Notes: generated by a model not told the origin, from the sequence alone. Positions 21,901-29,300 are shown, numbered from the stretch's first letter. The stretch: 64,000 nucleotides of DNA from Limnoperna fortunei (GCA_944474755.1 OX104114.1:45759070-45823069), one strand, 5' to 3'. Made by a program: numbers and translations.

Positions 21901-23846
21901 GAGCCTGACATCAGGGAAGGTTTGAAAGTCTTTAACCTAAATTGACAAGGATAGCCAGTTTTCTTTAAGAAGTTTGGGGATTTTTATGGGTAATCTCGCT
22001 TTTTTCCTCAATAAGAGATACCTTGATATAGCTACAAAATTTCTATAGCAAGCGTTAATCCCCATTTATAAAAAACAAACAAAACAACTATGTTTTTAAA
22101 ATGTAAATTTTACAAGAAATTCAACAACCCTTACATAACTAGAGAATTTATCCATGCACAAAGTATCCTATCGATTAATATGAACACCAGGCGTAAACAA
22201 CCTTACTATGTGTTGTTTTTAGAGTGAAGATAATACTTCGATGGTTGTTCGAGTCTATGAAGCTTTTGGTGGAAGAACTGAGGCTATTCTAAAATTTAAT
22301 TTTTCTGTCAAGTCTGTAGTAAGGTAAATAACTTGTTAATTTACCTTACTTTACATGTAATAAACAGTTATTTCAAGATCAAGAAAAACTAAATGTAACA
22401 CGCTCATATGTACCATTTGTTATGAAACGGAATATACCCGAGTTTATTTTGGGGATTGCAATAATGAAACAATTATATATAAATCGCATCAAAGTCAAAT
22501 ATATGCGTCATATTCCAAAAATATACACTTTAACTGTCAGTTTAGTAAGCACTGACACTATCTTACACGTAAACCTAATTTGGCTTAAACTTAAACCAGC
22601 AGGACAAAAGGAACTTTACCTATGTAATAAACAAGGCTTCACGATTCCAAAGGAACACAAAACAGACAAAAATATTAAAAACCGACTTTTCATCTGTCCG
22701 TAACCATTTGCCGTCACATTTTTCTCGGCAATAATATATAATACAAAACTGAAATTTTGTCAGTAAGATTCATTTTCAGACCACTCCGTTTGCGAATTCC
22801 TGTTTAGACTTAATTTGTGCCTTTTGAAAATGGTATCGAAATTTTCCGGCCATTTGTCTCGTCAATTTCAAATGATACAATACTGATATACAATACAATA
22901 TTGATATTTTGTCATTAGCTTTGTAAGGAAATTAAATATACATATGTATATTGCATATTATTCTTATAGGTAAAAAAATATAAAGTAAAAAGGACAATTA
23001 AGGAATTGAGGAAAAAATAGGGTGATCACCACAAATAAAACTTTTGTTGAATAAAAGTGTTTTTAAACTAAACCATAATTAACCAGATAAAAAGTAATGA
23101 CACGGGTACCATGAGAGATTAAGCTTTAATAGCCAATTAAAGTATATCTTTAATGTGCAGTAAATTTAATGATTGAAGAATAAATTGTACAGTATTTATC
23201 CAGGTTATAAACTGGTATTGTAAACAACATACAGCTGTAACTACTATTTAAGGTATCCGGACCACAATTGACCACGTGATCATATTTGGTGTCCCGGATG
23301 TCCATTGTTTTTCAATAGAGCAGACCTCCGTAATGTTCGGCAAACATCGGAAATACTATTTGAGCAACTAATTTTTTTTTGGTCAAAACTGTTTACATTG
23401 ACTACAAGTAAACCAATATATTTAATTTGTATCATTAATTAGCAATACCTTGATGCAGTAAAGCTGTATTTTCTGGTCGAAAAATAAAATTAAACGGTGA
23501 ATTTAATTATGGGTCGAAAACACTAATTGTGAAACAAACATCGAACGAACTGTTTCTCCGGAAACAAACATACTTTTACTTTGTGCATCTATGTAGTTAT
23601 AGTTTGGATTTACATTGTATTGAAGAAAGAATCTTATTATAAATAAGAGTTCAAAACAAAGGTATTTTGCGTTTTATAAAAGAAAACCTATAAAAATACC
23701 TTTATAATAACCTTATACCAATATATTTTATTCATTGAAGGTGTAACGTCTTAGAAGAGAAAGAAACTGAATTAGAAACCAGTGAGAACAGAATTTCGTT
23801 TTTCATCAAGCCTTTTGAGATAGTGTCGATTGTAGTAAATATATAA
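72..23846 (+). CDS. MAN2C1: Cytosolic alpha-mannosidase class 2C1 (GH38), 5' end outside the window, disrupted as assembled
   Basis: This gene encodes a GH38 alpha-mannosidase of the cytosolic 2C1 type, which removes mannose from free oligosaccharides in the cytosol. The identification rests on family motifs read through spliced exons: GHCHID (metal-binding HxD), WLPDTFGY (nucleophile Asp), [13 protein letters not shown] (metal-site His/Asp), [14 protein letters not shown] and WDWSKFE. The 28 exons placed here total about 2.9 kb, or some 977 codons. Vertebrate MAN2C1 is about 1040 residues, so only the first exon(s) should lie upstream. Nearly all junctions are GT/AG with matching phase. Two places fail: the fused exon at 8309-8447, which has an in-frame stop, and a one-base phase mismatch between 15365 and 15877. 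No signal peptide is expected for this class, and the start codon is not in the window. The exon entries below give coordinates. The gene is either a rearranged, non-functional allele or is mis-assembled. Confidence 0.9.
636..855 (-). mobile_element. Degenerate tRNA-derived SINE, minus strand
   Basis: The reverse complement shows the same parts as the intact SINE at 9193, in order: a body with cttcctccccc-like and ggtactacgg-like segments, then the 3' tail (atttctgaaataatgctgaag, then gtggcgtt). It is much diverged, with no clear target duplication. It lies in the e1-e2 intron of MAN2C1. Confidence 0.65.
1474..1736 (+). mobile_element. tRNA-derived SINE, nearly intact
   Basis: The head ggcttcggtggcccagtgg and the later gggttcgagtc are recognisable tRNA-like A and B boxes of RNA polymerase III. 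A body with tcctcccccaataaaaa and a tail gaaatagctg, ggcgttaaac and CAAA repeats follow. An imperfect 12-bp target duplication (aattgcatttca at 1462-1473, aattacatttca at 1737-1748) flanks it. The element sits in the e2-e3 intron. Confidence 0.85.
2502..2620. mobile_element. MITE-like hairpin with 31-bp inverted ends
   Basis: The ends 2502-2532 and 2590-2620 are inverted copies differing at a few bases (ataggataatcaattgggc against ataggataattaattgggc read in reverse). The 57-base centre has no coding potential. No target duplication is clear. It lies just upstream of the Tc1 remnant in the e3-e4 intron, but the two need not be related. Confidence 0.5.
2818..3360 (+). pseudogene. Tc1/mariner-type transposase remnant, frameshifted
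   Basis: This is the DDE half of a Tc1-like transposase. Frame 1 opens with [10 protein letters not shown]. Frame 2 continues with [18 protein letters not shown] and, further on, [15 protein letters not shown]. Frame 1 returns with [12 protein letters not shown] and [17 protein letters not shown] to a TAA at 3256-3258. A further diverged stretch ([12 protein letters not shown]) follows in another frame. The three expected catalytic acidic residues are all visible: Asp at 2830-2832, Asp at 3082-3084 and Glu at 3187-3189. Two frameshifts and the missing DNA-binding half make it inactive. Terminal repeats were not identified. It lies in the e3-e4 intron. Confidence 0.85.
4080..4310 (-). mobile_element. 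Degenerate tRNA-derived SINE, minus strand
   Basis: On the plus strand one reads attgggggaggaaaatgag, then aatccttgtcaactaacgtt, then cccgaacccgcaaccacag (B box reversed). This is the reverse order of the intact SINEs. The element is diverged and lies in the e4-e5 intron. Confidence 0.7.
4597..4672 (+). mobile_element. SINE 3'-tail fragment
   Basis: Only the tail half is present: aataaaaattggacgac, then cgaaaaattgctgaacgtag, then cgttaaac. It matches the ends of the complete SINEs at 1474 and 9193. The rest of the e4-e5 intron (4673-5849) shows nothing I recognise. Confidence 0.55.
5850..7399 (+). CDS. MAN2C1: MAN2C1 exons e5-e7 (start of catalytic domain, HxD metal site)
   Basis: The exons are 5850-5947, 6905-6996 and 7293-7399. 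e5 reads [20 protein letters not shown]. e6 ends in [15 protein letters not shown], carrying the His-x-Asp pair that binds the catalytic metal in GH38 enzymes. e7 reads on as [19 protein letters not shown] and ends TFTCSQ. The phases agree throughout. Two oddities are visible at the most conserved block. Relatives have HIDTAWLW followed by P-F/Y-x-E-T, whereas this copy has HIDC and then RYDCT, losing the usual Pro and Glu. A 30-base near-copy of the start of e7 sits downstream at 7534-7565 and carries the same unusual bases, so local sequence transfer is possible. The e5-e6 intron contains a 55-bp inverted repeat and a hammerhead-like motif. Confidence 0.88.
6361..6412 (-). other. Hammerhead-ribozyme-like motif, minus strand, core altered
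   Basis: The minus strand reads tcgatga, then a stem II gtcttaaatagac (GTCT pairing with AGAC), then GAAA, a very short stem III acacgcgt, and C followed by tggcgtaa. This is the layout of type I hammerheads with a minimal stem III, known from Penelope-like elements and retrozymes. The first two core bases are TC, not the required CT, so activity is unlikely. It lies in the e5-e6 intron. Confidence 0.5.
6621..6805. repeat. 55-bp inverted repeat, one mismatch, 75-bp centre
   Basis: The arms 6621-6675 and 6751-6805 are reverse complements except for one base. The centre is unrelated and contains gtggaccccagtggac. No target duplication or mobile-element termini are seen. It lies in the e5-e6 intron, 100 bases upstream of exon e6. 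Confidence 0.9.
8080..8172. repeat. CAAT/AATC-rich low-complexity stretch
   Basis: Repeated caatcaatcaat and aagcaag motifs resemble an eroded SINE tail. No SINE body is recognisable beside it. It lies in the e7-e8' intron. Confidence 0.5.
8309..8447 (+). pseudogene. MAN2C1: MAN2C1 truncated exon e8' fused to exon e9, with in-frame stop
   Basis: After a good acceptor (atatctag), 8309-8338 reads [10 protein letters not shown] in the frame handed on by e7. It then runs straight into TAG at 8339-8341 and, in another frame, into exon e9: [21 protein letters not shown] and on to KCTE at 8447. Family members have about 25 residues between these blocks, including a K-G-Q-F-x-P-V-G-G-T stretch, and none of that is present here. 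The join lies after gactatta, where the intact exon at 9818 continues with ccctc. e9 ends in phase 0 with donor gtaatt. Skipping from e7 to e9 breaks the frame. Skipping from e7 to e10 keeps it but removes the WVEMDGN block. The lesion is directly visible. Whether it is biological or an assembly error is open. Confidence 0.85.
8883..9711 (+). CDS. MAN2C1: MAN2C1 exons e10-e11 (nucleophile Asp block)
   Basis: The exons are 8883-8999 and 9616-9711, both starting and ending in phase 0. e10 reads [15 protein letters not shown] and goes on to [17 protein letters not shown]. The Asp of PDTFGY is the position of the GH38 catalytic nucleophile. e11 reads [20 protein letters not shown] and ends GNVSE, close to the family sequence. 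Donors are gtaatg and gtaatt, and the acceptors are preceded by pyrimidine-rich tracts. No lesion is seen within these exons. The intron between them carries a young tRNA-derived SINE at 9193-9461. Confidence 0.92.
9193..9461 (+). mobile_element. tRNA-derived SINE, intact and young
   Basis: The head gcctcggtggccgagtgg is a good A box and gggctcgattcccac a good B box. The body (ggttctctccgggtactccg) and tail (tagctgcaaaattgctgaaa, then ggcgtt and four CAAA units) are complete. A perfect 11-bp target duplication attattattat flanks it at 9182-9192 and 9462-9472. It lies in the e10-e11 intron. Confidence 0.9.
9818..9873 (+). pseudogene. MAN2C1: Out-of-order intact copy of MAN2C1 exon e8 (e8'')
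   Basis: This exon reads [19 protein letters not shown], with acceptor atatctag and donor gtaggc. It is the complete version of the exon that is truncated at 8309, and it belongs between e7 and e9, not between e11 and e12 where it lies. The match extends upstream into intron sequence: 8274-8340 and 9784-9849 are the same except for one T in a homopolymer. The exon starts in phase 0 and ends with two extra bases. Including it between e11 and e12, both phase 0, would therefore shift the reading frame. Confidence 0.85.
10485..12833 (+). CDS. MAN2C1: MAN2C1 exons e12-e15 (end of catalytic domain, second metal-site His/Asp)
   Basis: The exons are 10485-10576, 11051-11104, 11435-11561 and 12657-12833. 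e12 reads [20 protein letters not shown] and ends GGGGIT. e13 reads [18 protein letters not shown]. e14 contains [20 protein letters not shown]. e15 reads [19 protein letters not shown] and later [17 protein letters not shown], where NQFHD supplies the second metal-site His/Asp. All phases match. The e14 donor (gttgca) is weak. The tandem array begins inside the e12-e13 intron at 10785, so e12 is single-copy while e13 onward is repeated. The e14-e15 intron holds a hammerhead-like repeat and a SINE fragment. Confidence 0.92.
11951..12008 (+). other. Hammerhead-ribozyme-like motif within a dispersed repeat (unit 1)
   Basis: The core CTGATGA is at 11964-11970 and GAAA at 11984-11987. A minimal stem III (acgcgcgt) and the expected cleavage-site C at 11995 follow. 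Stem I is supported by ctcca (11959-11963) opposite tggcg (11996-12000), with four of five pairs. Stem II (gacttgagtagat) is weakened by an A-A mismatch. The layout is that of type I hammerheads with a very short stem III. It lies in the e14-e15 intron, inside repeat-like sequence of about 11750-12060. Confidence 0.6.
12328..12488 (+). mobile_element. Degenerate SINE (units 1-3)
   Basis: The head is lost, but ttaagatagtcatctac, ggttgcggttttgatcc (B box) and the tail tagctgaaaagttgctg follow the SINE order. Copies lie at 32624-32784 and 52871-53031. It is in the e14-e15 intron. Confidence 0.65.
13178..13390 (+). repeat. Two-copy imperfect AT-rich tandem repeat
   Basis: The block agcaataagaaattttatt, then atcaatttttttt, then gattctgctaattttcaac occurs twice in diverged form about 127 bases apart. 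It is repeated in units 2 and 3 at offsets 20296 and 40543. There is no coding potential. Confidence 0.45.
13741..13986 (-). mobile_element. tRNA-derived SINE, minus strand (unit 1)
   Basis: This is a complete reversed SINE: tail tgtttgtttgtttgaatc, then cagctgtatcatggcgtc, body attgggggaggaagccggag, and head gccacagaggcccc. A 10-bp target duplication catagattcg lies at 13730-13739 and 13988-13997. Array copies are at 34037-34282 and 54284-54529. It is in the e15-e16 intron. Confidence 0.85.
14190..15955 (+). CDS. MAN2C1: MAN2C1 exons e16-e19, with a phase mismatch at e18/e19
   Basis: The exons are 14190-14220, 14598-14653, 15215-15365 and 15877-15955. e16 reads [10 protein letters not shown], e17 [18 protein letters not shown], e18 [18 protein letters not shown] and on to NDGT, and e19 [19 protein letters not shown]. 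The last corresponds to the VTVPSMGYAP block of vertebrates. e18 has only one usable GT after its conserved part, at 15366, which leaves one base of a codon. e19 after its only nearby AG (15875-15876) supplies one base before GTA-ACG (V-T). The codon is one base short, so the frame breaks here. The same bases occur in units 2 and 3. A one-base loss at the donor, or an unrecognised donor or micro-exon, could explain it. Confidence 0.82.
16162..16620 (+). mobile_element. 3' end of a probable Penelope-like retroelement (unit 1)
   Basis: The region 16162-16296 reads [20 protein letters not shown] followed by [19 protein letters not shown] and a stop. This resembles the C-terminal end of a reverse-transcriptase family common in molluscs (pattern K-F-Y-G-R-H-H-x-L-x-D-R-Y-G-x-S-x-S). 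The following ~320 bases (ttactcgcccggaacacctg and on) look like its 3' untranslated end. The 5' part is missing. I link it to the Penelope-like group from memory of related sequences; the superfamily is less certain than the reverse-transcriptase origin. Copies are at 36458-36916 and 56705-57163, in the e19-e20 intron. Confidence 0.65.
16786..19890 (+). CDS. MAN2C1: MAN2C1 exons e20-e25 (C-terminal beta domains)
   Basis: The exons are 16786-16877, 17292-17396, 18116-18185, 18808-18900, 19235-19378 (or 19381) and 19781-19890. They encode [20 protein letters not shown], then [73 protein letters not shown] and [20 protein letters not shown], in the family order. The phases are continuous. e23 uses the donor gtcagt. 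e24 could end at GAG-19378 with a GC donor, matching the family spacing exactly. Alternatively it ends three bases later with a GT donor, adding one Ala. The e19-e20 intron holds a retroelement 3' end. The remaining introns show nothing recognisable. Confidence 0.9.
20486..23846 (+). CDS. MAN2C1: MAN2C1 exons e26-e29 and stop codon
   Basis: The exons are 20486-20565, 21451-21593, 22223-22323 and 23741-23846 including TAA. They read [20 protein letters not shown] followed by AFMPHT, then [40 protein letters not shown], and a last exon ending [15 protein letters not shown]. This matches the vertebrate C-terminus, which ends in a similar F-S-P-F-Q-V-L-S-L-L-L pattern. The phases are continuous. 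No AATAAA is seen in the first ~300 bases after the stop. The e27-e28 intron carries an old SINE (21831-22086). The 1.4-kb last intron shows no recognisable element. Confidence 0.9.
21831..22086 (+). mobile_element. Old tRNA-derived SINE (unit 1)
   Basis: The head gtcggtgggcctcagtgacc, a B-box-like gctagttcgagcctgac, ttgacaaggatagccagttt and a tail ending gcgttaatccccattt with CAAA repeats follow the SINE order. It is diverged. Copies are at 42127-42382 and 62370-62625. It is in the e27-e28 intron. Confidence 0.75.
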
Positions 23847-24235
23847 AATGTATATATTTTCATAATTTTCAATTGGCCATGGCACGGGTTTTGTTCTTAT
23901 TAATCAGATTTTTTACTTATTCAGACCTATAATATTTTCCAACAGTGTTTTTTTTAAATTATTATTATGTAATTCTAACATTATCAAATTATTGATATTT
24001 TATTTTATTAAGATAGAGAAATAGAGAATTGTTTTGTAACTCCTTTATATGTAGTTCAAGTTTGCATGTAGTAAAAAGTGATATTTAACCACCAATCAAT
24101 TTACAAATCCCTTAACATTCGTGACAGATTATAATTGTAGCAATTACTACCGTTATAAAACATCAACAACATAACATAATATATGAAAATCTTTCGTCTA
24201 TAAACATACCAGTACCTGATATATTCATTTGACTA

Positions 24236-24635
24236 ATATAATTGATTGATTGATTGGATGTGTGCTTTACGTCCAGCGAGCAGTATTTCAGCTATATTCA
24301 GGACGGGAATATAACAAACAATACATCAGAAAAAGTTGTAGGGTAGGACACAGGGAACAAAAGTTTGACTGCCACTGTAAAAGTACGGAGGATAGGGTAG
24401 GGTCGGAGAATGTAGCCTTTTGTAGCGGCTACAATGTGCCTACTCTTTTCCGAAATCTACTATTATGATCTTTATCGTACAAGGAGCATGGCACTCTCCC
24501 AACACGTTACCCACTATGGTCCGCGGCCAGGCTTTCCGTATTATGACCTGACAACCCCCCCCCCCCCCCGCCCCAAACGAGATGGTTTCCACTATTCGCC
24601 ACCCGGGTACGCGCTGGACTGCCTGACTAATATAA
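24236..24635 (-). mobile_element. SINE-like element A sharing the SINE 3' tail (unit 1)
   Basis: Read on the minus strand, the element ends with atatagctgaaatactgctc, then ggacgtaaag, then (AATC) repeats. This is the same tail logic as the tRNA-SINEs. The body contains a 15-C tract on the plus strand (24555-24569) and gtccgcggccaggctttccg. It is about 75% similar by eye to element B at 25062. No A/B boxes are evident. The unit 2 copy is at 44532-44931. The gene-free sequence between MAN2C1 and this element (23847-24235) shows nothing else. Confidence 0.6.
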
Positions 24636-25061
24636 CACATTCCACTTTTAGATATACATCTCACCCAAACTAAATGTTGATATAATCGCATTTTACAGGC
24701 TGAAAACATTGTTATATGTACATAACATATTTTCATAACAACATTGTTAGAAAATTAAACATAATATTTTAGACAAAATTCATGTTTATTATCGGTATCC
24801 CATTATGGTTGCAACCTACCGATAGATTTACTAGTATATTTTTTGAACTTGCTCTCGTCCTAAATATTGTTGTAAGTTTGCTTACAGGACGTGCAAACTG
24901 CACTTCAATTTATTTATTTCGAAATATATACAAAGAATATATTCTGTTCATAATATATTTCAACCATTTTAAATACATGATTAAATCCTTCGGTTGATGT
25001 GGGTTATGACTTATTATATGAAGCAATATAACAAAGCCATAGTACAGGTACTTTTTTGTTT

Positions 25062-25465
25062 TTATTGATTTGATTGGATGTCTGCTTTACGTCCAGCGAG
25101 CAGTATTTCAGCTATTTGCAGGACGGGAACAAGTTAACAAACAATAAATCAACGGACATAAGGGTGGGAAGGGTTACAGGGAATACAATTTTGACTGCCA
25201 CTGGAAAAGTATGGAGTTTTGGGTAGGGGCTGAAAATTTAGCCTTTTGTAGCGGCTACAATGAGCCTACTATTTTTCGAAATCTACAAAAGGGGTCTTTA
25301 TCGTGCAAGGAGCGTGGCACTTTCTAAACACGCTACCCACTATGGTCCGCGGTCAGGCTTTCCGTAATGATGTTACAACCCCCCAACGAGAGGGTCTCCC
25401 CTATCCGCCACCCGGGGACGCGATGGGCTGCTCTGTGGGTCGAGCTCTGGGAACCCTCCCAGTAT
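25062..25465 (-). mobile_element. SINE-like element B, second copy of the same family (unit 1)
   Basis: It has the same order of blocks as element A: tttacgtccagcgagcagta, gactgccactg, ccttttgtagcggctacaat, actatggtccgcggtcagg and ccgccacccggg. The orientation is the same and the start lies 826 bases downstream. It lacks the long C tract. The unit 2 copy is at 45358-45761. Open frames across both elements are short and unrelated to each other, so they are non-coding. Confidence 0.6.
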
Positions 25466-27580
25466 GGTCCCAGTTTTTGTTTATCATATATATTCCTTTT
25501 TAACCATTTGAATCAAGGAAATTAGGAATCAATTATGGACAGCTATCAAAATTCATCAAAAAAGGCCACAAAAGCCTTCATCTTTGTTAACACGCAGCTG
25601 TCAATCATTATGCCGTCATTCGAACGACGTCATCAACGTATCAAAGATTTTCTACTGTAATGTTACGCAATACAGACGACCGGGATTTTATGGATTTCTG
25701 ATGACTTCATCAATCTGTATCTAATTTCTACCGTGATGTTACGAAATTAAGAATATGATTTTTTCACTTTTGTTAACTTTAAAAATAATTTTTGGATCTG
25801 TTTTGGCCTTGGTTTGCATGTTTCGTTTACTTAATATCAATATATTCGATTTTTAGTTCTATGCAAAGTACGACAAAATACCCCTTGGCTTCAACCAAGT
25901 TCAAATGATATCTGCACTCATGCATCACATATTGTTTTCATGCAATAACAAAAATTCACTTTGCTGCAATAACGAGGGCAGATATATAATAATTCACTTA
26001 ATTATGTCTGAGAAGGCAATTAATAAAACCTCATTTACTCACACCGTCGGTTTCTTTTAAAATACTGAGAACAACGAAAATGGTTAAATCTTATTGCCTT
26101 CGTATGTCGTGGCACATGTTGTTAAAGAGCTTATGACAAAAAGTTTCATAATAAGCGAATTGAAATACACTAAAATGTACGACGATTTGTAAACCAAAAA
26201 AAATAAAATGAATATAGTGAAATTCTTTTACTCATCGATTACCAGTCGTGGATATGGTCTATTGGATTTAAATTTTCCTCTAGCTTCTTTTTGTGATGCA
26301 TATACATGTATGAACCCTCTCGTAATACAATATAGACATATCACATTCCGAAATGAGCGTGTCAGATCGCGAACTAACAGTTATCATTCTATAACCGCTC
26401 TTTGAAAATTTGCATAAACAGTTTAGTTCAGCTATTAAAATTTTTAAAATTCAAGTTAATGATTTTCTGACGTTGTTTATCTTAACCTTTACTGTTACCC
26501 GTGGCTATGTTTGCTTTATTGACTTTGTGGCCATTTTGGTGACGTAAGTTATGTTTCCACTTCAAATAATATTAAAGTGAATAAAGAATTAAAACATTTC
26601 TCAAGAAACGGTCTATCAAAAATAGTGTGTCTTAGAAAATTATGTATTTATATAATTCTATATGTATTATCACTTTTCTCTTATTTCATTTTGGGTCGTT
26701 TATGTTGTGTCATACTTAAAAATCAGATCTACAATGGATCTACACACCTTTATTCTATTTCCTGGAAACCATTAAAGTTCCGCAATACTCTGTCCTCCTT
26801 GATTATTGTACCATTACTTGAAACAAGCTCAGAGTTGATTTATATTCCCAAACTGGGACCCAATCTCGTTTAGAGTCGAGCCAACGAAAACCAACAAGAG
26901 TTCTGCATATTTTTGTCGGAGCTAAAGCTGGACTATAAAACTCGGCAAATTGCTGCATTGCAATAAATAATACGGTGCTGGTCATTTAAAATAACATGAT
27001 TTTTGTATTTTTGGCTTGTTTTGATTTTTTGTCTTTTTCACTTATTGTTTGTCGTTTTAACTTTTTTTGTTTTGATTTATGTCGTTATCACCGTAAGCAT
27101 GGTTACTAAAATATTGTTGTATCAAATAGACAATAAGAAATGGATATTTAACGTGACTGTCGGAACGTGCGAAGTCGCTATGTATAATGATCTATAAATA
27201 GAAGTGTATTTCAATCTCTTGACAACGTGTGAAAATTTGATTACCAAGATTTGATAGATTGACAAGAACTTTACGGTGGAGGTTTTCATACCAAACTCTT
27301 TCCTATTAAGTGTAAAGCGCAAAAAATTCATCACGTTTATAATGTTTAAATTTTTTCTAATTAGGTTATCGCTTTCTCATTTTTCACCACAATAAAATGT
27401 TGATTTATCACTTGTATGTTTTTTTTATTTTTTTTTTTCACAAGTATGTATCAGGCACTCTATTTCTTAGAGTAGTAAATTAACACCTCCTCTAGTCTAT
27501 AAAATTGAAATCTATATTTCGAGAAAAGAAAATTCCTTATTTTCATTGGTTAGATTGCTACATCTTTTCACACTTCCAAC
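25466..27580. other. Intergenic stretch without recognised features
   Basis: About 2.1 kb of AT-rich DNA lies between element B and the ankyrin gene promoter. Several 60-98 codon frames exist on both strands, but none shows a recognisable domain, splice context or start signal. A long T-run lies near 27420-27440. The matching stretch in unit 2 is 45762-47875. Confidence 0.6.
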
Positions 27581-27583
27581 AGT

Positions 27584-27594
27584 TATATATAAAA
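27584..27594 (+). promoter_or_regulatory. TATA box of the ankyrin-repeat gene (unit 1)
   Basis: TATATATAAAA stands 44 bases before the ATG at 27638. A start site 25-30 bases downstream would fall in the pyrimidine-rich ctctcttccgtcagcc, giving a 5' UTR of about 20 bases. This is inferred from spacing only. Confidence 0.6.
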
Positions 27595-27637
27595 GTATCC
27601 CTTTTTAAAGTATCTCTCTTCCGTCAGCCAACGAAAC

Positions 27638-28033
27638 ATGTCTCTGCTTAAAAATTTACAAGTACGAATGACCGAATGGAAGGAAAGAAGAAAGAGCAAA
27701 AGTTTAAGTCCAAGCAGCGAAATTCTGTTTTCAGCAATATCTGATGGAGACTTTGAACTTGCAAAAAAGATAATATTAGATTCCAAAGTTACAGTCTATT
27801 GCCAAGACCATTGTGGATCAACACCGCTAATCGCCGTTTGTCGTACTCCAAAATACACAGATGAAAATGGTCGAGTTAGCTTCATAAAATTTGTATTACA
27901 ACATGGCGACATGGCTATGGTAAAAGATAAGTTTGGGAGATCTGCAATTGACTACGCAGAAGCTAATAACTTGGATGAAGTCACAAAAATTTTGATTGAC
28001 GCTACAGATAAGTACATCTCAAGTGTTTTTTAA
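27638..28033 (+). CDS. Small intronless ankyrin-repeat protein (131 aa), unit 1 copy
   Basis: This single-exon ORF starts ATG TCT CTG. Residues 1-25 are basic and polar (MSLLKNLQVRMTEWKERRKS). Residues about 29-55 resemble a first ankyrin helix pair (LFSAISDGDFELAKKIILD). They are followed by CGSTPLIAVCRTPK, the classic G-x-T-P-L ankyrin turn, and then by a second and third helical part ending FGRSAIDYAEANNLDEVTKI. The spacing between the repeats recalls the ANKRD34 type (a GETPL-x-x-ACKT pattern), but that is only a resemblance. There is no signal peptide or membrane segment, so a cytosolic or nuclear binding protein is likely; the partner is unknown. A TATA box lies 44 bases upstream and an AATAAA 114 bases downstream, which supports a real short transcript. 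It is duplicated unchanged in unit 2. Confidence 0.8.
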   Translation: MSLLKNLQVRMTEWKERRKSKSLSPSSEILFSAISDGDFELAKKIILDSKVTVYCQDHCGSTPLIAVCRTPKYTDENGRVSFIKFVLQHGDMAMVKDKFGRSAIDYAEANNLDEVTKILIDATDKYISSVF

Positions 28034-28146
28034 AAAGGACATTTGTGATTTGTTTTCATCATGTACATATTACGTGCGTTTTATGCCAAAACATTAATGT
28101 TTAATTTAAAACTCGTATTTCTTGTTTGTTATTAAACAAATTGTGC

Positions 28147-28152
28147 AATAAA
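28147..28152 (+). terminator. Poly(A) signal AATAAA of the ankyrin-repeat gene (unit 1)
   Basis: AATAAA lies 114 bases after the stop codon and is followed by T-rich sequence. With the TATA box this defines a transcript of roughly 550 bases. Confidence 0.55.
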
Positions 28153-28559
28153 GATGACATTTTATGTAATTTATTGCTGACATTGAAAATGTAGCTTATT
28201 ACAGGTCTATGACATTTGTTTTAATTGTCATTCTGTTACTGAGCAAATTGCTTTTATTCAATCATTGTTTTAATTAATGTTTGTATCAAATATATATATG
28301 TATTTTTGTAAACTTTCATCCTCTAAAATATGACATAAACATTATAATTGTAGTACTTGTTCCTTTGTTGTTGTTTTTAAACTCTTGTTCAGTGTAACTA
28401 ACGCTAAGTGATACATTCCATGATAACGCATAATTATGAAAGAAAAAACTATTTTTATTCCTACCATATTATTTATATGTATTTATTTTTTAAAATAAGA
28501 TAGTAAGGTTGGAATAATGATATTTATGAACTTTTAGAAAAAGTCGATTGAAGTCATCG

Positions 28560-29300
28560 CAGTTGTCGTTTCCTTTGGTCTGTTTCCAGAAGGTTTAAGT
28601 AAGAAGCCAGCTGGAGAGTGTTTGTGTCTTTAATTTCACATTCATGGGTAATATCAGTATACATCGAACTTAGCATTATTCTGTTACAGCACATCGTCTA
28701 TACAGCGTAATGTGAAACTCAAAGTCTAAGCCTGAGGAGCGCAGTTACACATTAGAATGGCCAAAAGTTTGCTTGATAAATATATTGTCAATTAGAGATT
28801 TTAACTTTTGACAGACTTCACCTCCAGCAATTTATGTTTGTTATTTAAATCAAAGTAATTTCTTAATAATTACCAGGAATTTATATCGTCATTGTCCCAT
28901 TGTCTATAGCAGCGTTCACGGAGGTCTTTAAGTCTAGTTTAAGGCTGCATAAAGAGGGTGGTATAGAGTGCATAAAAGTCGAACGTTTTGAAGTCTTTAC
29001 ATTTGGAAAGAGACTCAGACTTTAAGATGTCGATCAGTGTTTTTTAAAATTTTTCAGTCTCCATATTTGATTCAGCTATTACTGAAATAGAAAGTGTCAG
29101 TCAATTTTTTAGGATGGTTTTGATAACTGTTACAAGTCTTTTCAAGAGTTTCGATAGAGGTTTGGTGGAACTCGTAATTGATCCTGCTAAGAAATTTGTT
29201 TAAATTCTGTGTAATTTAGGTATTCAGTACATGATAGCAGATTGAATATTTTCTGCAGTTTTAATGTAGGTTAATGTTATTTTCATGAATATAAGACATT
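28560..29300 (-). pseudogene. Degenerate reverse transcriptase, probable Penelope-like (unit 1)
   Basis: On the minus strand several conserved reverse-transcriptase blocks appear in order across frameshifts and stops. They are AGSITSSTKPLSKLLKRL (around 29150-29190), FKTFDFYALYTT (28966-29000), YKFLVI (near 28875), a remnant of the Q-T-V-G-I-P-M-G-T-N-C-A-P block (28737-28772), IDDVL as the remains of the catalytic Y-I-D-D motif (28688-28702), and EIKDTNTLQLASYLNL (about 28595-28645). At least three stops and several frameshifts show it is dead. It appears to belong to the same family as the 3' fragment at 16162. The superfamily name is inference. Confidence 0.8.

Noticed and set aside
24440..24736. 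98-codon minus-strand frame with a run of glycines
   Set aside because: The glycines come from the 15-C tract of a SINE-like element. The related element at 25062 does not keep the frame.
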